Assembly: GCF_002224485.1 (NCBI RefSeq)
Contig: NZ_CP022463.1
Coordinates: forward strand, 2,896,205-2,960,204
DNA: 64,000 nucleotides
Origin: Sinomonas sp. R1AF57
Lineage (GTDB): Bacteria; Actinomycetota; Actinomycetes; Actinomycetales; Micrococcaceae
Direction of reading: 5' to 3'
The translations under genes were made by a program, and so were the position numbers. Shown here piece by piece: positions 38,536-48,880 of this stretch (within the stretch, counting starts at the first letter, position 1; every line of letters begins with the position of its first letter). Below the pieces are notes generated by a model. It was not told where the DNA came from. It saw only the letters and a program-made list of their open reading frames with translations, and searched no databases.

Positions 38536-40236
38536 TCAGCGGGCGTTCGACGCCGGTGCGCTCGCCCGGCGGGGACCGCGCCGGCCGCGGGACGCGGCGC
38601 CGTCCTGCGCGCCGCCGCCCTTCTGGCCCGAGCCCCTCTGGCCGGACTTGGCCGAACCGAAGCTCCCGCCGGAGGTCCCACCCGTGGTCGAGCTCCACAC
38701 GGGAGCGCTGCCGCCACGAGCCTCGTTCTTCCCCTGCTGGCCTCGGGGCTGCTGGCCCCGCGCCTGGGTGCTCCGGGTCTGCTGGCCCTGGGGCTGCTGA
38801 CCGCGGGACCCGCGGCCGCGGCCCTGCTCGCCGCGCGCGGCCGGAACGTCGTTGCGGTGCGCCGAGCCGGCGGCGCCGCGACCGCCCCGGCGGGCGACGT
38901 CGTCGTGCGCGGCCTTCGACCCGGCGTTGGCGGTCCGGCCGTCCCCGCCCGCTCCGCGCCGCGAGCGCTTGCGCCGTGCGTTGGCCCCGTCCGAGGCTCC
39001 GCCGCCCTGCTGCGGCATCCTGGCGGCCACCGCGGCGGCACGCTCGGCCGGGTCGACGAGCGCGGCGCGCTCGCCCACCAGGGCCGCGACCTCCGGGGAG
39101 GAGGTCGTGACGGGAGTGAACTCCACCGCCACGCCGGCGTCGCGCATGAGCTTGCGCACGTCCTGCTTCTGCTCGGGCAGGGCGATGGTCACGACCGTGC
39201 CCTCCGAGCCGGCGCGGGCCGTGCGGCCCGAGCGGTGCAGGTACGCCTTGTGCTCGGCGGGCGGGTCCACGTGGACCACGAGCTCGACGTCGTCCACGTG
39301 GACGCCGCGCGCTGCCACGTCAGTCGCGACGAGGACGCGCACCTCGCCCGAGGAGAACTCCGCGAGGTTCCGGTCGCGGGCGTTCTGGGAGAGGTTGCCG
39401 TGGAGGTCGACGGCGGGGATGCCCGACTTGGTCAGCTGCTGGGCGAGGCGCTTCGCGTGGTGCTTGGTGCGCATGAAGAGGACCCGGCGGCCCTGTCCCG
39501 AGGCGAGCTCCTCGATGAGGTTCTTCTTGCTCGTCGCGTCCTGCGTGAGCAGGACGTGGTGCTCCATGGTGCTCACGGCGGCCTGCGGCGCGTCGACCGA
39601 GTGGGTGAGCGGGTCCAGGAGGTAGCGGGTGACGAGCTTGTCCACGCCGTTGTCCAGCGTCGCGGAGAAGAGCAGCCGCTGGCCGCCCTTCGGGGTCTGG
39701 TCGAGGAGCCGCTTGACCACGGGCAGGAACCCGAGGTCCGCCATGTGGTCGGCCTCGTCGAGGACGGTCACGTCGACCCCGGCGAGCGAGACGAGCTTCT
39801 GCCGGCCGAGGTCCTCGAGGCGGCCGGGGCACGCGATGACGATGTCGACGCCGGCGTTGAGGGCGCGCTCCTGGCGTGCCTGGGAGACGCCGCCGTAGAT
39901 GACCGTCGTCACGAGGCCGGCAGCCCTGGCGAGCGGCTCGACCGTCGAGTTGATCTGGGTCGCGAGCTCGCGGGTCGGGGCGAGGACGAGGCCCTGCGGG
40001 CGCCGCGGCGTGCGGGAGATGGCCGCCCCCTGCGCGGCGAGGCGGGCGACGAGCGGGATCGCGAACGCGATCGTCTTCCCCGAGCCGGTCTGGCCGCGGC
40101 CGAGGACGTCCCGGCCCGCGAGGGTGTCCGGCAGAGTCTTGGTCTGGATGGGGAACGGCGTCTCGATGCCCTGCTCCGCGAGCACGCGGGTCAGGGCGGC
40201 GGGCACGCCGAGGGATGCAAAGGTGATGTCAGACAT
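38536..40236 (-). CDS. DEAD-box RNA helicase
   Basis: The 566-residue protein has a Q motif (FPIQTKTLPD), motif I GRGQTGSGKT, motif II LDEADH, motif III FSATL and motif VI HRSGRTAR. After the helicase core (1-370) there is a long basic, low-complexity tail rich in Arg, Gly and Gln with repeated GQQPRGQQ-like words, typical of RNA-binding tails in cold-shock helicases. I chose the ATG at 40236, where helicase homology begins. The 250-nt stretch upstream holds no other gene and may include a long 5' leader. Confidence 0.93.
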   Translation of the reverse strand: MSDITFASLGVPAALTRVLAEQGIETPFPIQTKTLPDTLAGRDVLGRGQTGSGKTIAFAIPLVARLAAQGAAISRTPRRPQGLVLAPTRELATQINSTVEPLARAAGLVTTVIYGGVSQARQERALNAGVDIVIACPGRLEDLGRQKLVSLAGVDVTVLDEADHMADLGFLPVVKRLLDQTPKGGQRLLFSATLDNGVDKLVTRYLLDPLTHSVDAPQAAVSTMEHHVLLTQDATSKKNLIEELASGQGRRVLFMRTKHHAKRLAQQLTKSGIPAVDLHGNLSQNARDRNLAEFSSGEVRVLVATDVAARGVHVDDVELVVHVDPPAEHKAYLHRSGRTARAGSEGTVVTIALPEQKQDVRKLMRDAGVAVEFTPVTTSSPEVAALVGERAALVDPAERAAAVAARMPQQGGGASDGANARRKRSRRGAGGDGRTANAGSKAAHDDVARRGGRGAAGSAHRNDVPAARGEQGRGRGSRGQQPQGQQTRSTQARGQQPRGQQGKNEARGGSAPVWSSTTGGTSGGSFGSAKSGQRGSGQKGGGAQDGAASRGRRGPRRASAPASNAR

Positions 40237-40487
40237 GGCTGTACAGAGTCTCCATGGTCGGAACGTCCCGCGGGCCCAAAGCGAGTTCGCGGGGTCGCCG
40301 AGGAAATGAGACCGGCACCACGCCTTCCCGGGTCGCGGCGGCCTCGAGGGGACTCGGCCGCTGGCTCCATGCAGGAAGGGGGCTGGAAACGCGTTCTTCG
40401 ACGCAGGCGCAGTCAACGCGCCTCATCCAGTCTACCAGCGCAGCGCTCGGCGTCTGCCCCCGCGCCTGCCGGTAGCCTTTAACGACC
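40237..40487. other. Divergent upstream region between helicase and trmB
   Basis: No gene is supported in this stretch. It must hold the promoters for the helicase (minus) and trmB (plus). I see no repeat family or clear hairpin in it. Confidence 0.4.
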
Positions 40488-41354
40488 ATGAGCGAGAACC
40501 CCGACTCCCCCGCCGCGCCGACCGCCGGCAACCCCGTCACGCCCGGCAGCCAGGCCTCCTTCGGCACCTACCGGCGGCAGCCCGTGAGCTTCGTGCGCCG
40601 CGGCACCAGGCTGCAGGGCCGGCGGCAGGCGGCATGGGACCAGCATGCCGACGCCTTCGTCGTCGACGTCCCCCGGCACGTCGCGGACACCTCGGTGCAC
40701 CCGGACTACGTGTTCGACGCGGCGGCGGAGTTCGGGCGTGAGGCGCCGCTCGTCGTCGAGATCGGCTCGGGGCTGGGCGAGGCTGTGGTCGCCGCCGCCG
40801 AGGCCAACCCGGAGAGGGACTTCCTCGCCGTCGAGGTCTACCGGCCCGGCCTCGCGAACACCCTCCTGCGCATCGCCCAGCGCGGACTCACGAACGTGCG
40901 CGTGGCCCAGGCGAACGCTCCCGAGGTCCTCGGCTCGATGCTCCCCGCGGGCTCCGTTGCCGAGCTCTGGGTCTTCTTCCCCGACCCGTGGCACAAGGCC
41001 AAGCACCACAAGCGGCGCATGGTGAAGGACTCCTTCGCCGAGCTCGCCGCGAGGGCCCTCGCTCCGGGCGGCCTGTGGCGGCTCGCGACCGACTGGTCCT
41101 CCTATGCGCAGCAGATGCGCGACGTCGTCGCCGCCTCGCCGGACTTCCGCAACGCGCACGACGGCGAGCGCTCGGGTCCCGCGAGCCCGCTCACCGCCGC
41201 GTGGGCCTCCGGGGTCGACTGCGAGGCCACGGGCGAGTCCGACGAGGTGGGTGGCTGGGCGCCGCGCTTCGAGGGCCGGGTGCTGACGAGCTTCGAGAAC
41301 AAGGCCCTGACCGCGGGGCGCGTGATCTTCGACCTCACGGCCGAGCGCATTTAG
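40488..41354 (+). CDS. trmB: tRNA (guanine-N7)-methyltransferase
   Basis: It methylates G46 in the variable loop of tRNA using SAM. The 288-residue protein has the SAM loop EIGSGLGEAV near residue 88 and the TrmB-specific FFPDPWHKAKHHKRRM near 163. An N-terminal extension of about 60 residues is longer than in E. coli and is Pro/Ala-rich at first. The stop codon is 24 nt before the GntR gene. Confidence 0.94.
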   Translation: MSENPDSPAAPTAGNPVTPGSQASFGTYRRQPVSFVRRGTRLQGRRQAAWDQHADAFVVDVPRHVADTSVHPDYVFDAAAEFGREAPLVVEIGSGLGEAVVAAAEANPERDFLAVEVYRPGLANTLLRIAQRGLTNVRVAQANAPEVLGSMLPAGSVAELWVFFPDPWHKAKHHKRRMVKDSFAELAARALAPGGLWRLATDWSSYAQQMRDVVAASPDFRNAHDGERSGPASPLTAAWASGVDCEATGESDEVGGWAPRFEGRVLTSFENKALTAGRVIFDLTAERI

Positions 41355-41355
41355 C

Positions 41356-41376
41356 CATACATCTGATATATCTAGG
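41356..41376. promoter_or_regulatory. Putative GntR operator (copy 1, at the regulator gene)
   Basis: This 21-nt site, with core CTGATATAT at 41363-41371, ends two bases before the GntR start codon. It matches the site at 46478-46498 at about 16 of 21 positions. Its position suggests autorepression and a nearly leaderless mRNA. Confidence 0.55.
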
Positions 41377-41378
41377 GT

Positions 41379-42026
41379 GTGGGAACTGCCAATACAGCAG
41401 GCCGCACGCTGGCCGAGCATGCGTACGTGGAGCTGCGCGAACGCATCATCGACATGCGCCTTCCCCCCGGATCCGCTCTCGACGAGGACGCGCTCATGCG
41501 CGAGCTCGGCGTGGGCCGCACCCCCATGCGCGAGGCGGTCAAGCGGCTGGAGTCGGACCGCATGCTCACGGTCTACCCGCGCCGCGGGACCATCATCTCC
41601 GAGGTGAACATCAAGGACCTGCGGGCCATCTCCGATGCGCGCCGGGTGCTCGAGGCCTTCGCCGCGCGCAAGGCGGCCGAGCACGTGACCGACGACGACC
41701 GCGCAGTCCTGCGTGCGTGCCTCGACGAGCTCTCCCGCGACGGCGCCGCATCCAACCAGGACTCGATGGACCTCGACGAGCGGATCCATCACGCCATCTA
41801 CGCCACGATGCGCAACTCGTACGTCGAGGCCACGCTCATCCAGTACTTCAGCCTCTCGCAGCGCATGTGGAACTTCGTCCTGGCGGGCCTCGCCCCCATC
41901 ACGGGCAACGTGCACGAGCACGCCGGGCTGCTCAAGGCGATCATCGACGGCGACCCCGCCCGCGCAGCCGCACTCGCGGAGGAGCACGTGACGCACTTCG
42001 AGGACCTCGTCCGCGCGGCCCTGTAG
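41379..42026 (+). CDS. GntR-family regulator, FCD subfamily
   Basis: The 215-residue protein has an N-terminal winged helix (about 12-75, with YVELRERIIDMRLPPGS and GVGRTPMREAVKRLE) and an all-helical FCD effector domain (about 85-210). The latter has metal-type residues in LDERIHHAI and HEHAGLLKAI. It starts at a GTG immediately after an operator-like palindrome. The same site lies before the purU-dimethylglycine oxidase operon, so it probably controls dimethylglycine or glycine betaine catabolism. That link is inference. Confidence 0.88.
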   Translation: MGTANTAGRTLAEHAYVELRERIIDMRLPPGSALDEDALMRELGVGRTPMREAVKRLESDRMLTVYPRRGTIISEVNIKDLRAISDARRVLEAFAARKAAEHVTDDDRAVLRACLDELSRDGAASNQDSMDLDERIHHAIYATMRNSYVEATLIQYFSLSQRMWNFVLAGLAPITGNVHEHAGLLKAIIDGDPARAAALAEEHVTHFEDLVRAAL

Positions 42027-42047
42027 ACCGGCCGGCGTCAGGCCGGT
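42027..42047 (+). terminator. Short hairpin after the GntR gene
   Basis: ACCGGCC (42027-42033) pairs with GGCCGGT (42041-42047) across a 7-nt loop, followed by TTC. It is one base past the stop codon. Confidence 0.55.
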
Positions 42048-42071
42048 TTCAGGCCGCCGCGCCCGGGGCTG

Positions 42072-42863
42072 CTAGCCCGTCCACGGCGTGCGGTCCACCT
42101 GCACCGCGACGACGTAGAGGTGCTGGCCCTGCTCGATCTTCTCCACCTCGATGACACGCACCTGGCTCTGTCCGGCCGCCCCGGCACGGCCCACGCCCAC
42201 GCCGTAGGTCACGTAGCCCTCGAAGTCGCCGGCACCGGCGTAGCTGGCGATGGCCGGGTAGCCGACGGCGCCGGGCGGGGCGGAGACGATCGTGCTCGCC
42301 GTGCCGTCCTCGGTGTGCGCCTGTGCGGGGTTGAAGCGGACGCGCAGGACTGCGGCCGTCCCGGGCATCGGGATGGTGGCGCCGCTGCCGTCCTGCACGA
42401 GTGCGGGCACGTACTCGACGGTGTAGCCGGGGAACGCGCCCTTGAAGCGGAAGCTGATCTGGTCGTAGGGCCGGCTCTCCCCGGTCGGATGGGCCCCGAC
42501 GCCGATGCTGTAGAGGTACGGCAGGCCGGGCTCGGGCGGCTGGGCGATCGGCGGGTGCACCTCGTGCGCGATGCTCCACGGCGACCCCGTCTCGGGGACG
42601 CCCCAGTCCTGCCGCACGACGGAGGAGATCACGCGGTCGCCGTTCTGCGGCGGCGCCGTCTCGTCGGTGTCTGGGGAGGGTGTTGCGGACGACGGCGAAC
42701 TGGTCGCCGTCGCGCTCTGGCTCGCCGTCGCCGTCTGGGTCGCCGCCCCGCTGGTCGAGGCAGTCCCGGACTGTCCGCCCGAGGGCTGGCCAACGCAGCC
42801 TGCCAGCAGGACGCAGGCCACCGCCGCGGCTGCTGCGACGGGCTTCGCCATCCTCGTGCCCAT
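42072..42863 (-). CDS. Lipoprotein with AMIN-like domain
   Basis: The 263-residue secreted lipoprotein has a signal peptide ending in the lipobox LLAGC near residue 27. A Ser/Thr/Ala-rich linker (about 30-70) precedes a beta-rich domain resembling the AMIN-like domain of actinobacteria (about 75-260). It is probably anchored to the outer face of the membrane and may bind cell wall or protein partners. I prefer the ATG at 42863 over 42851 because GGGG lies at a workable distance. Its function is unknown. Confidence 0.78.
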   Translation of the reverse strand: MGTRMAKPVAAAAAVACVLLAGCVGQPSGGQSGTASTSGAATQTATASQSATATSSPSSATPSPDTDETAPPQNGDRVISSVVRQDWGVPETGSPWSIAHEVHPPIAQPPEPGLPYLYSIGVGAHPTGESRPYDQISFRFKGAFPGYTVEYVPALVQDGSGATIPMPGTAAVLRVRFNPAQAHTEDGTASTIVSAPPGAVGYPAIASYAGAGDFEGYVTYGVGVGRAGAAGQSQVRVIEVEKIEQGQHLYVVAVQVDRTPWTG

Positions 42864-42925
42864 AGTCCCCACGGTGGGCGCGTCCCTGCTGGTTTCCCAG
42901 AGGCTTTTGGCCCCCGCATGGCACG

Positions 42926-42955
42926 CGCCCCGCCGGACAAGCATCCGACGGGGCG
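42926..42955 (-). terminator. Terminator of the purU-dimethylglycine oxidase operon
   Basis: A 12-bp stem (42926-42937 with 42944-42955, one G-T pair on the minus strand) with a 6-nt loop lies 17 nt past the stop. Confidence 0.65.
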
Positions 42956-42972
42956 TGTGGCCGCTGTGGAGG

Positions 42973-45531
<2,559 letters not shown>

Positions 45532-45539
45532 TCAGGGGG

Positions 45540-46448
45540 TCAGGGGAAGACGATGGTGCGGTGGCCGCTGAGGAGCACCCGCTTCTCGGCGTGCCAGCGC
45601 ACGGCGCGGGCGAGGGCGAGCGTCTCGGCGTCGCGGCCCACGGTGGCGAGGTCCTGCGGGGCGAGCCGGTGGTCCACCCGGATGACCTCCTGCTCGATAA
45701 TCGGCCCCTCGTCGAGGTCTGCGGTCACGTAGTGGGCGGTGGCGCCGATGTGCTTGACGCCGCGGGCGTGCGCCTGGTGGTAGGGCTTGGCGCCCTTGAA
45801 GCCGGGCAGGAACGAGTGGTGGATGTTGATGGCCCGTCCGGCGAGCTTCCGGCAGAGGCCGTCGGAGAGGACCTGCATGTAGCGGGCCAGGACCACCAGG
45901 TCCGCGCGGTAGGCGTCAACGACCTCCAGCAGTTCGGCCTCTGCCTGCGGCTTGGTCCCGGCCGTGACGGGAATGTGGACGAACGGCAGGCCCGCCGCCT
46001 CGGCCATGGGGCGGAGGTCGGGGTGGTTGGAGACGACGGCGACGAGCTCCGCCGCGAGGTTCCCCGCCTTCCACCGGTAGATGAGGTCGTGGAGGCAGTG
46101 GTCGAGCTTGGACACCATCACGAGGACACGCGGCGGCGCTGCCGGGTGGAACGTGTAGTCCATGCCGAAGTGCGCGGCCGTCTCCGCGAACTCGGCGGCG
46201 AGGGCCTCGGCGTCGACCGTCCCCTCCGACCCGAAGGCGGTGCGCAGGTAGAGCGTGCCCTCCACGCGGTCGTCGAACTGCTGGTGCTCGGTGATGTCGA
46301 AGCCCCGCTCGACGAGGAAGCGGGACACGGCGTGGACGATCCCGGTGCGCTGCGGGCAGGCGAGCGTGAGCACCGCGGAATGGGCGGAGACGGGTGAGGG
46401 CGCGGCCGCGGCGGGGACCGGGCGGGTGAGGGTCGGCGTTGCAGTCAT
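45540..46448 (-). CDS. purU: Formyltetrahydrofolate deformylase
   Basis: It hydrolyses 10-formyl-THF to THF and formate. The 302-residue protein has an N-terminal ACT domain (about 22-100) and a C-terminal formyltransferase fold with GRAINIHHSFLPGFKGAKPYH around residues 205-230, which includes the catalytic histidine. It is first in the operon with dimethylglycine oxidase. That suits release of THF from one-carbon units made during demethylation. A GntR-type operator lies 30-50 nt upstream. Confidence 0.95.
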   Translation of the reverse strand: MTATPTLTRPVPAAAAPSPVSAHSAVLTLACPQRTGIVHAVSRFLVERGFDITEHQQFDDRVEGTLYLRTAFGSEGTVDAEALAAEFAETAAHFGMDYTFHPAAPPRVLVMVSKLDHCLHDLIYRWKAGNLAAELVAVVSNHPDLRPMAEAAGLPFVHIPVTAGTKPQAEAELLEVVDAYRADLVVLARYMQVLSDGLCRKLAGRAINIHHSFLPGFKGAKPYHQAHARGVKHIGATAHYVTADLDEGPIIEQEVIRVDHRLAPQDLATVGRDAETLALARAVRWHAEKRVLLSGHRTIVFP

Positions 46449-46477
46449 GGTCGATCCTTCGGGTCATCCGAACTGTT

Positions 46478-46498
46478 CATACAACTGATATATAACAG
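46478..46498. promoter_or_regulatory. Putative GntR operator (copy 2, before purU)
   Basis: The site has the core CTGATATAT at 46485-46493 preceded by CATACA, matching the site before the GntR gene at 41356-41376. No other copy was seen in the window. Confidence 0.55.
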
Positions 46499-46557
46499 AC
46501 GGTAGTGGGAGGGATCACAGCCGGTCAAGGGGGTGTCGGGAAGGACTTCGGCGAGCC

Positions 46558-47265
46558 TCAGCTGACGGCAGCGCTGGCTACCGTGCGCTGCGTCTCGTCG
46601 CGGATCTCGATGGTGCGGATGGACGCGAGCTGGAACGACGTGGCGCCGGTGAGCACGGCTCGGCCCTGGTATCCGGCGGAACTCCAGCTGCCCGCCTGCT
46701 GGGACGCGCCGTCCGCCGCCACGACCCACACGCTGAACGCACCGGCCTCGGGCATGCCCCGGCACGTCAGGTCCAGCTGCGTACCCCAGGCCTTCCGCAC
46801 CAGCGCGAGGTCCACACGAGCGCCGTCGTCACTCGTGAGGGTGAGGGTCGCCGCCGGCGCCGTGGTCGCGGACGGGCTCGGCACGGGCTGCGCCGCAGGC
46901 CCAGGCCCGTTGCCGACCGCGGGCCCGAGGGCGACCCCCGCCGCGAAGAAGCCTGCCGCGGCGGCCGCGAGGGCACCGCCCCACGCAAGGGTCCGCGCAC
47001 GACGCCGCCGGGCCACTCGGGCGAGCAGCGCACCCGGCGCGGCGGCCGGCTCGGGCGCGCGGCCGCCGTCGTGCGCTAGCGCCTCGGCGCGCTCCACGGG
47101 GACCGCATCGAGCAGTGCGGGGAGGGTCTCGAGGGAGGCGAGCTCGGCGCGGCAGGCCGGGCACCCGGCGAGGTGCGCCTCAACGTCCCGGGCCTCGCCG
47201 GCTTCGAGGGCGCCCAGGACGTAGGCCCCGAGGGACATGCGCAGGTCGTCGTGGCTGGGGTTCAC
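46558..47265 (-). CDS. Anti-sigma factor, RskA-like with zinc-binding N-terminus
   Basis: The 235-residue protein has an N-terminal cytoplasmic anti-sigma domain with the HxxxCxxC motif HLAGCPAC near residue 30. One transmembrane helix (about 92-115) is followed by a Pro/Ala/Thr linker and an RskA-type extracytoplasmic domain (about 135-235). It starts at a GTG whose last bases overlap the sigma factor stop (GTGA). It should hold the sigma factor inactive at the membrane until a signal cleaves or alters it. Confidence 0.88.
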   Translation of the reverse strand: MNPSHDDLRMSLGAYVLGALEAGEARDVEAHLAGCPACRAELASLETLPALLDAVPVERAEALAHDGGRAPEPAAAPGALLARVARRRRARTLAWGGALAAAAAGFFAAGVALGPAVGNGPGPAAQPVPSPSATTAPAATLTLTSDDGARVDLALVRKAWGTQLDLTCRGMPEAGAFSVWVVAADGASQQAGSWSSAGYQGRAVLTGATSFQLASIRTIEIRDETQRTVASAAVS

Positions 47266-47765
47266 CTCTCCACCCCCATCTCGTCGAGCGCGGCGCGGAG
47301 CGCCTTGAGCGCGTAGAAGCACCGGGACTTGACCGTCCCGGTGGGGACACCGAGCTCGCGGGCCGCCTCCGCGACGCTCAGGCGGCGGTAGTGCACGGCG
47401 ACGAGGGCCTGCCGGTGGTCCGGGGTGAGCCGCGCGAGCGCCTCCTCCATCACCACCCGGTCGAGGAGCTCGTCGAAGCGCTCCCCGCCGGCCGCGGCGA
47501 AGCCTCCCTCGTCGTCGAGCGGCGCCACCGTGCGGGGTCGGCGGCCGGCGAGCCGATGCTGGTCGACGATGAGGTTGCGGACCGTCCTGTACAGGTACGG
47601 CCGCAGCCCCTGGGTCCCGTCCGGGGCGTGCCGCCACACTCGGATGATGGCCTCCTGGACGATCTCCTCCGCCTCCTCGCTGCCCACGGCGCCGCGAGCG
47701 AACCGGCGCAGCGCCGCCGCGTGGTCGCGGTACAGCGCCGCGACGGCGTCCTCGTCCATGGGCAT
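47262..47765 (-). CDS. ECF RNA polymerase sigma factor (SigK/SigL-like)
   Basis: The 167-residue protein has sigma region 2 (about 8-75, with EEIVQEAIIRVWRHA) and region 4 (about 110-160, with RQALVAVHYRRLSVAEAARELGVP split by a helix-turn-helix). No extra C-terminal domain exists. GAGGAGG precedes the ATG at 47765. It is coupled to its anti-sigma gene by a 4-base overlap. Matching TGAACC-N16-CGT promoter elements lie before it and before the divergent lipoprotein, suggesting autoregulation. Confidence 0.92.
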   Translation of the reverse strand: MPMDEDAVAALYRDHAAALRRFARGAVGSEEAEEIVQEAIIRVWRHAPDGTQGLRPYLYRTVRNLIVDQHRLAGRRPRTVAPLDDEGGFAAAGGERFDELLDRVVMEEALARLTPDHRQALVAVHYRRLSVAEAARELGVPTGTVKSRCFYALKALRAALDEMGVER

Positions 47766-47784
47766 CGCGACCTCCTCGCCGGTT

Positions 47785-47812
47785 CACACGACGCAGGACC
47801 CGGATCGGTTCA
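47785..47812 (-). promoter_or_regulatory. ECF-type promoter for the sigma/anti-sigma operon
   Basis: On the minus strand TTGAACC (ending AAC at 47808-47810) is followed after exactly 17 nt by CGTGTG (CGT at 47788-47790). The same arrangement points the other way at 47848. Confidence 0.55.
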
Positions 47813-47847
47813 ACCGCTCCTGGGAAAGGACGGAAATCCTCCGGGAT

Positions 47848-47876
47848 GTGAACCATTGTCCGCCCGGCGACGTATG
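47848..47876 (+). promoter_or_regulatory. ECF-type promoter for the lipoprotein gene
   Basis: GTGAACC (AAC at 47851-47853) is followed after 17 nt by CGTATG (CGT at 47871-47873). Spacing and bases match the divergent promoter, as expected if one ECF sigma factor reads both. Confidence 0.55.
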
Positions 47877-47918
47877 ACTGGCAGCGGCGGAGCGCCGCGT
47901 CGAAGGAGAGGCGGAACC

Positions 47919-48518
47919 ATGAACAAGCGAGCAGCACTGGTCCTGGCAGCGTTCACCGCGGCGTCCTCGCTGGCCCTTGCCGGCTGCGGCGGCGGAAGCG
48001 GCGGAGGCACCTCCGGCTCGTCGTCCCCGGCGTCCTCCTCGGGCGCGTCGAGCTCGGCGGCCTCGAGCTCGGCGGCGGGCGGAGGCGACGCCTACGGTTC
48101 GGGCGGGTCGTCGTCGTCCGGGTCATCGTCGGGGTCATCGTCGGCCCAGGCCGGCGGCGAGGTCGAGCTCAAGACCGCCACCGTGGGCGGGCAGAAGATC
48201 ATCGTCGACGAGAAGGGGATGACGGTCTACTACTACACGCGGGACAATAAGGGCGCGACGGTGAGCGCGTGCACGGGCGGCTGCATCACGCTCTGGCCGC
48301 CGGTCATCTCGTCCGAGTCGCCGAAGCTTGACGGCGTCACGGCTACAGTCGGCAGCATCAAGACGCCTGACGGCAAGAACCAGGTGACCCTGAACGGCAT
48401 GCCCATCTACTACTACCAGAAGGACACCGGGCCCGGGCAGGTCAACGGCCAGGCCGTGGCAGGCGTCTGGTACGTGGTCGGGGCCGACGGGACGATGATC
48501 ACCTCGGCGCTGAAGTAG
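47919..48518 (+). CDS. Secreted lipoprotein with two Lipoprotein_15-type repeats
   Basis: The 199-residue lipoprotein has a signal peptide with lipobox ALAGC near residue 22. A long Ser/Gly linker (about 25-80) precedes two copies of a COG4315-like repeat marked by GMTVYYYTRD and GMPIYYYQKD. Each repeat has a following Trp-containing strand, and a CTGGC pair lies between them. Its function is unknown. It is divergent from the ECF sigma operon with a matching promoter, so it is probably a target of that sigma factor. Confidence 0.85.
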   Translation: MNKRAALVLAAFTAASSLALAGCGGGSGGGTSGSSSPASSSGASSSAASSSAAGGGDAYGSGGSSSSGSSSGSSSAQAGGEVELKTATVGGQKIIVDEKGMTVYYYTRDNKGATVSACTGGCITLWPPVISSESPKLDGVTATVGSIKTPDGKNQVTLNGMPIYYYQKDTGPGQVNGQAVAGVWYVVGADGTMITSALK

Positions 48519-48619
48519 CGCAGCGGGAAGACCGATGGCAGCAGGGCCGTGGGTGCTGGCCGCGTGCCGGGCCCGGGAGTAGGCTGGGGTCCCCCGGACG
48601 GTACTAGGAGGAACCAACC

Positions 48620-48787
48620 ATGAGTGGCTTCCGCACGTACACGGAAGAAGAGAAGCACAGCTTCGTTGCACCAGCCTGCGAGCTGTGCGGGCAGCACCGC
48701 CATATCGTGTGGCAGCAGGACGGCGACAACTGGGTTCCCCGCGACAAGGGCTGCTCGAACGAGGCCTGCCCGCAGTACGCGGGTTAG
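48620..48787 (+). CDS. Small zinc-ribbon-like protein
   Basis: This is a 55-residue open frame with a strong TAGGAGGA site before its ATG. The protein MSGFRTYTEEEKHSFVAPAC starts basic-acidic, then has CELC (C20, C23) and CSNEAC (C45, C50), a likely zinc-binding set, with a conserved-looking HRHIVWQQDG strand between. I know no named family for it. It lies between the lipoprotein gene and a convergent hairpin. Confidence 0.65.
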   Translation: MSGFRTYTEEEKHSFVAPACELCGQHRHIVWQQDGDNWVPRDKGCSNEACPQYAG

Positions 48788-48823
48788 CCGCAGCGGAAGG
48801 ACGCAGCCACACGCCGGAACCAC

Positions 48824-48867
48824 GCACCCGCACGCCAGGGCCTCACAGGTCCTGATCGTGCGGGTGC
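48824..48867. terminator. Hairpin between convergent genes
   Basis: GCACCCGCACG (48824-48834) pairs perfectly with CGTGCGGGTGC (48857-48867), 11 bp with a 22-nt loop. It lies between the small zinc protein and the DMP19-like gene. Confidence 0.6.
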
Positions 48868-48880
48868 ACGCTGTCCAGCC

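Noticed and set aside
40389-40487. tRNA or small RNA gene before trmB
   Set aside because: No cloverleaf or TTCGA-type arm was found; the sequence looks like a promoter and leader region.
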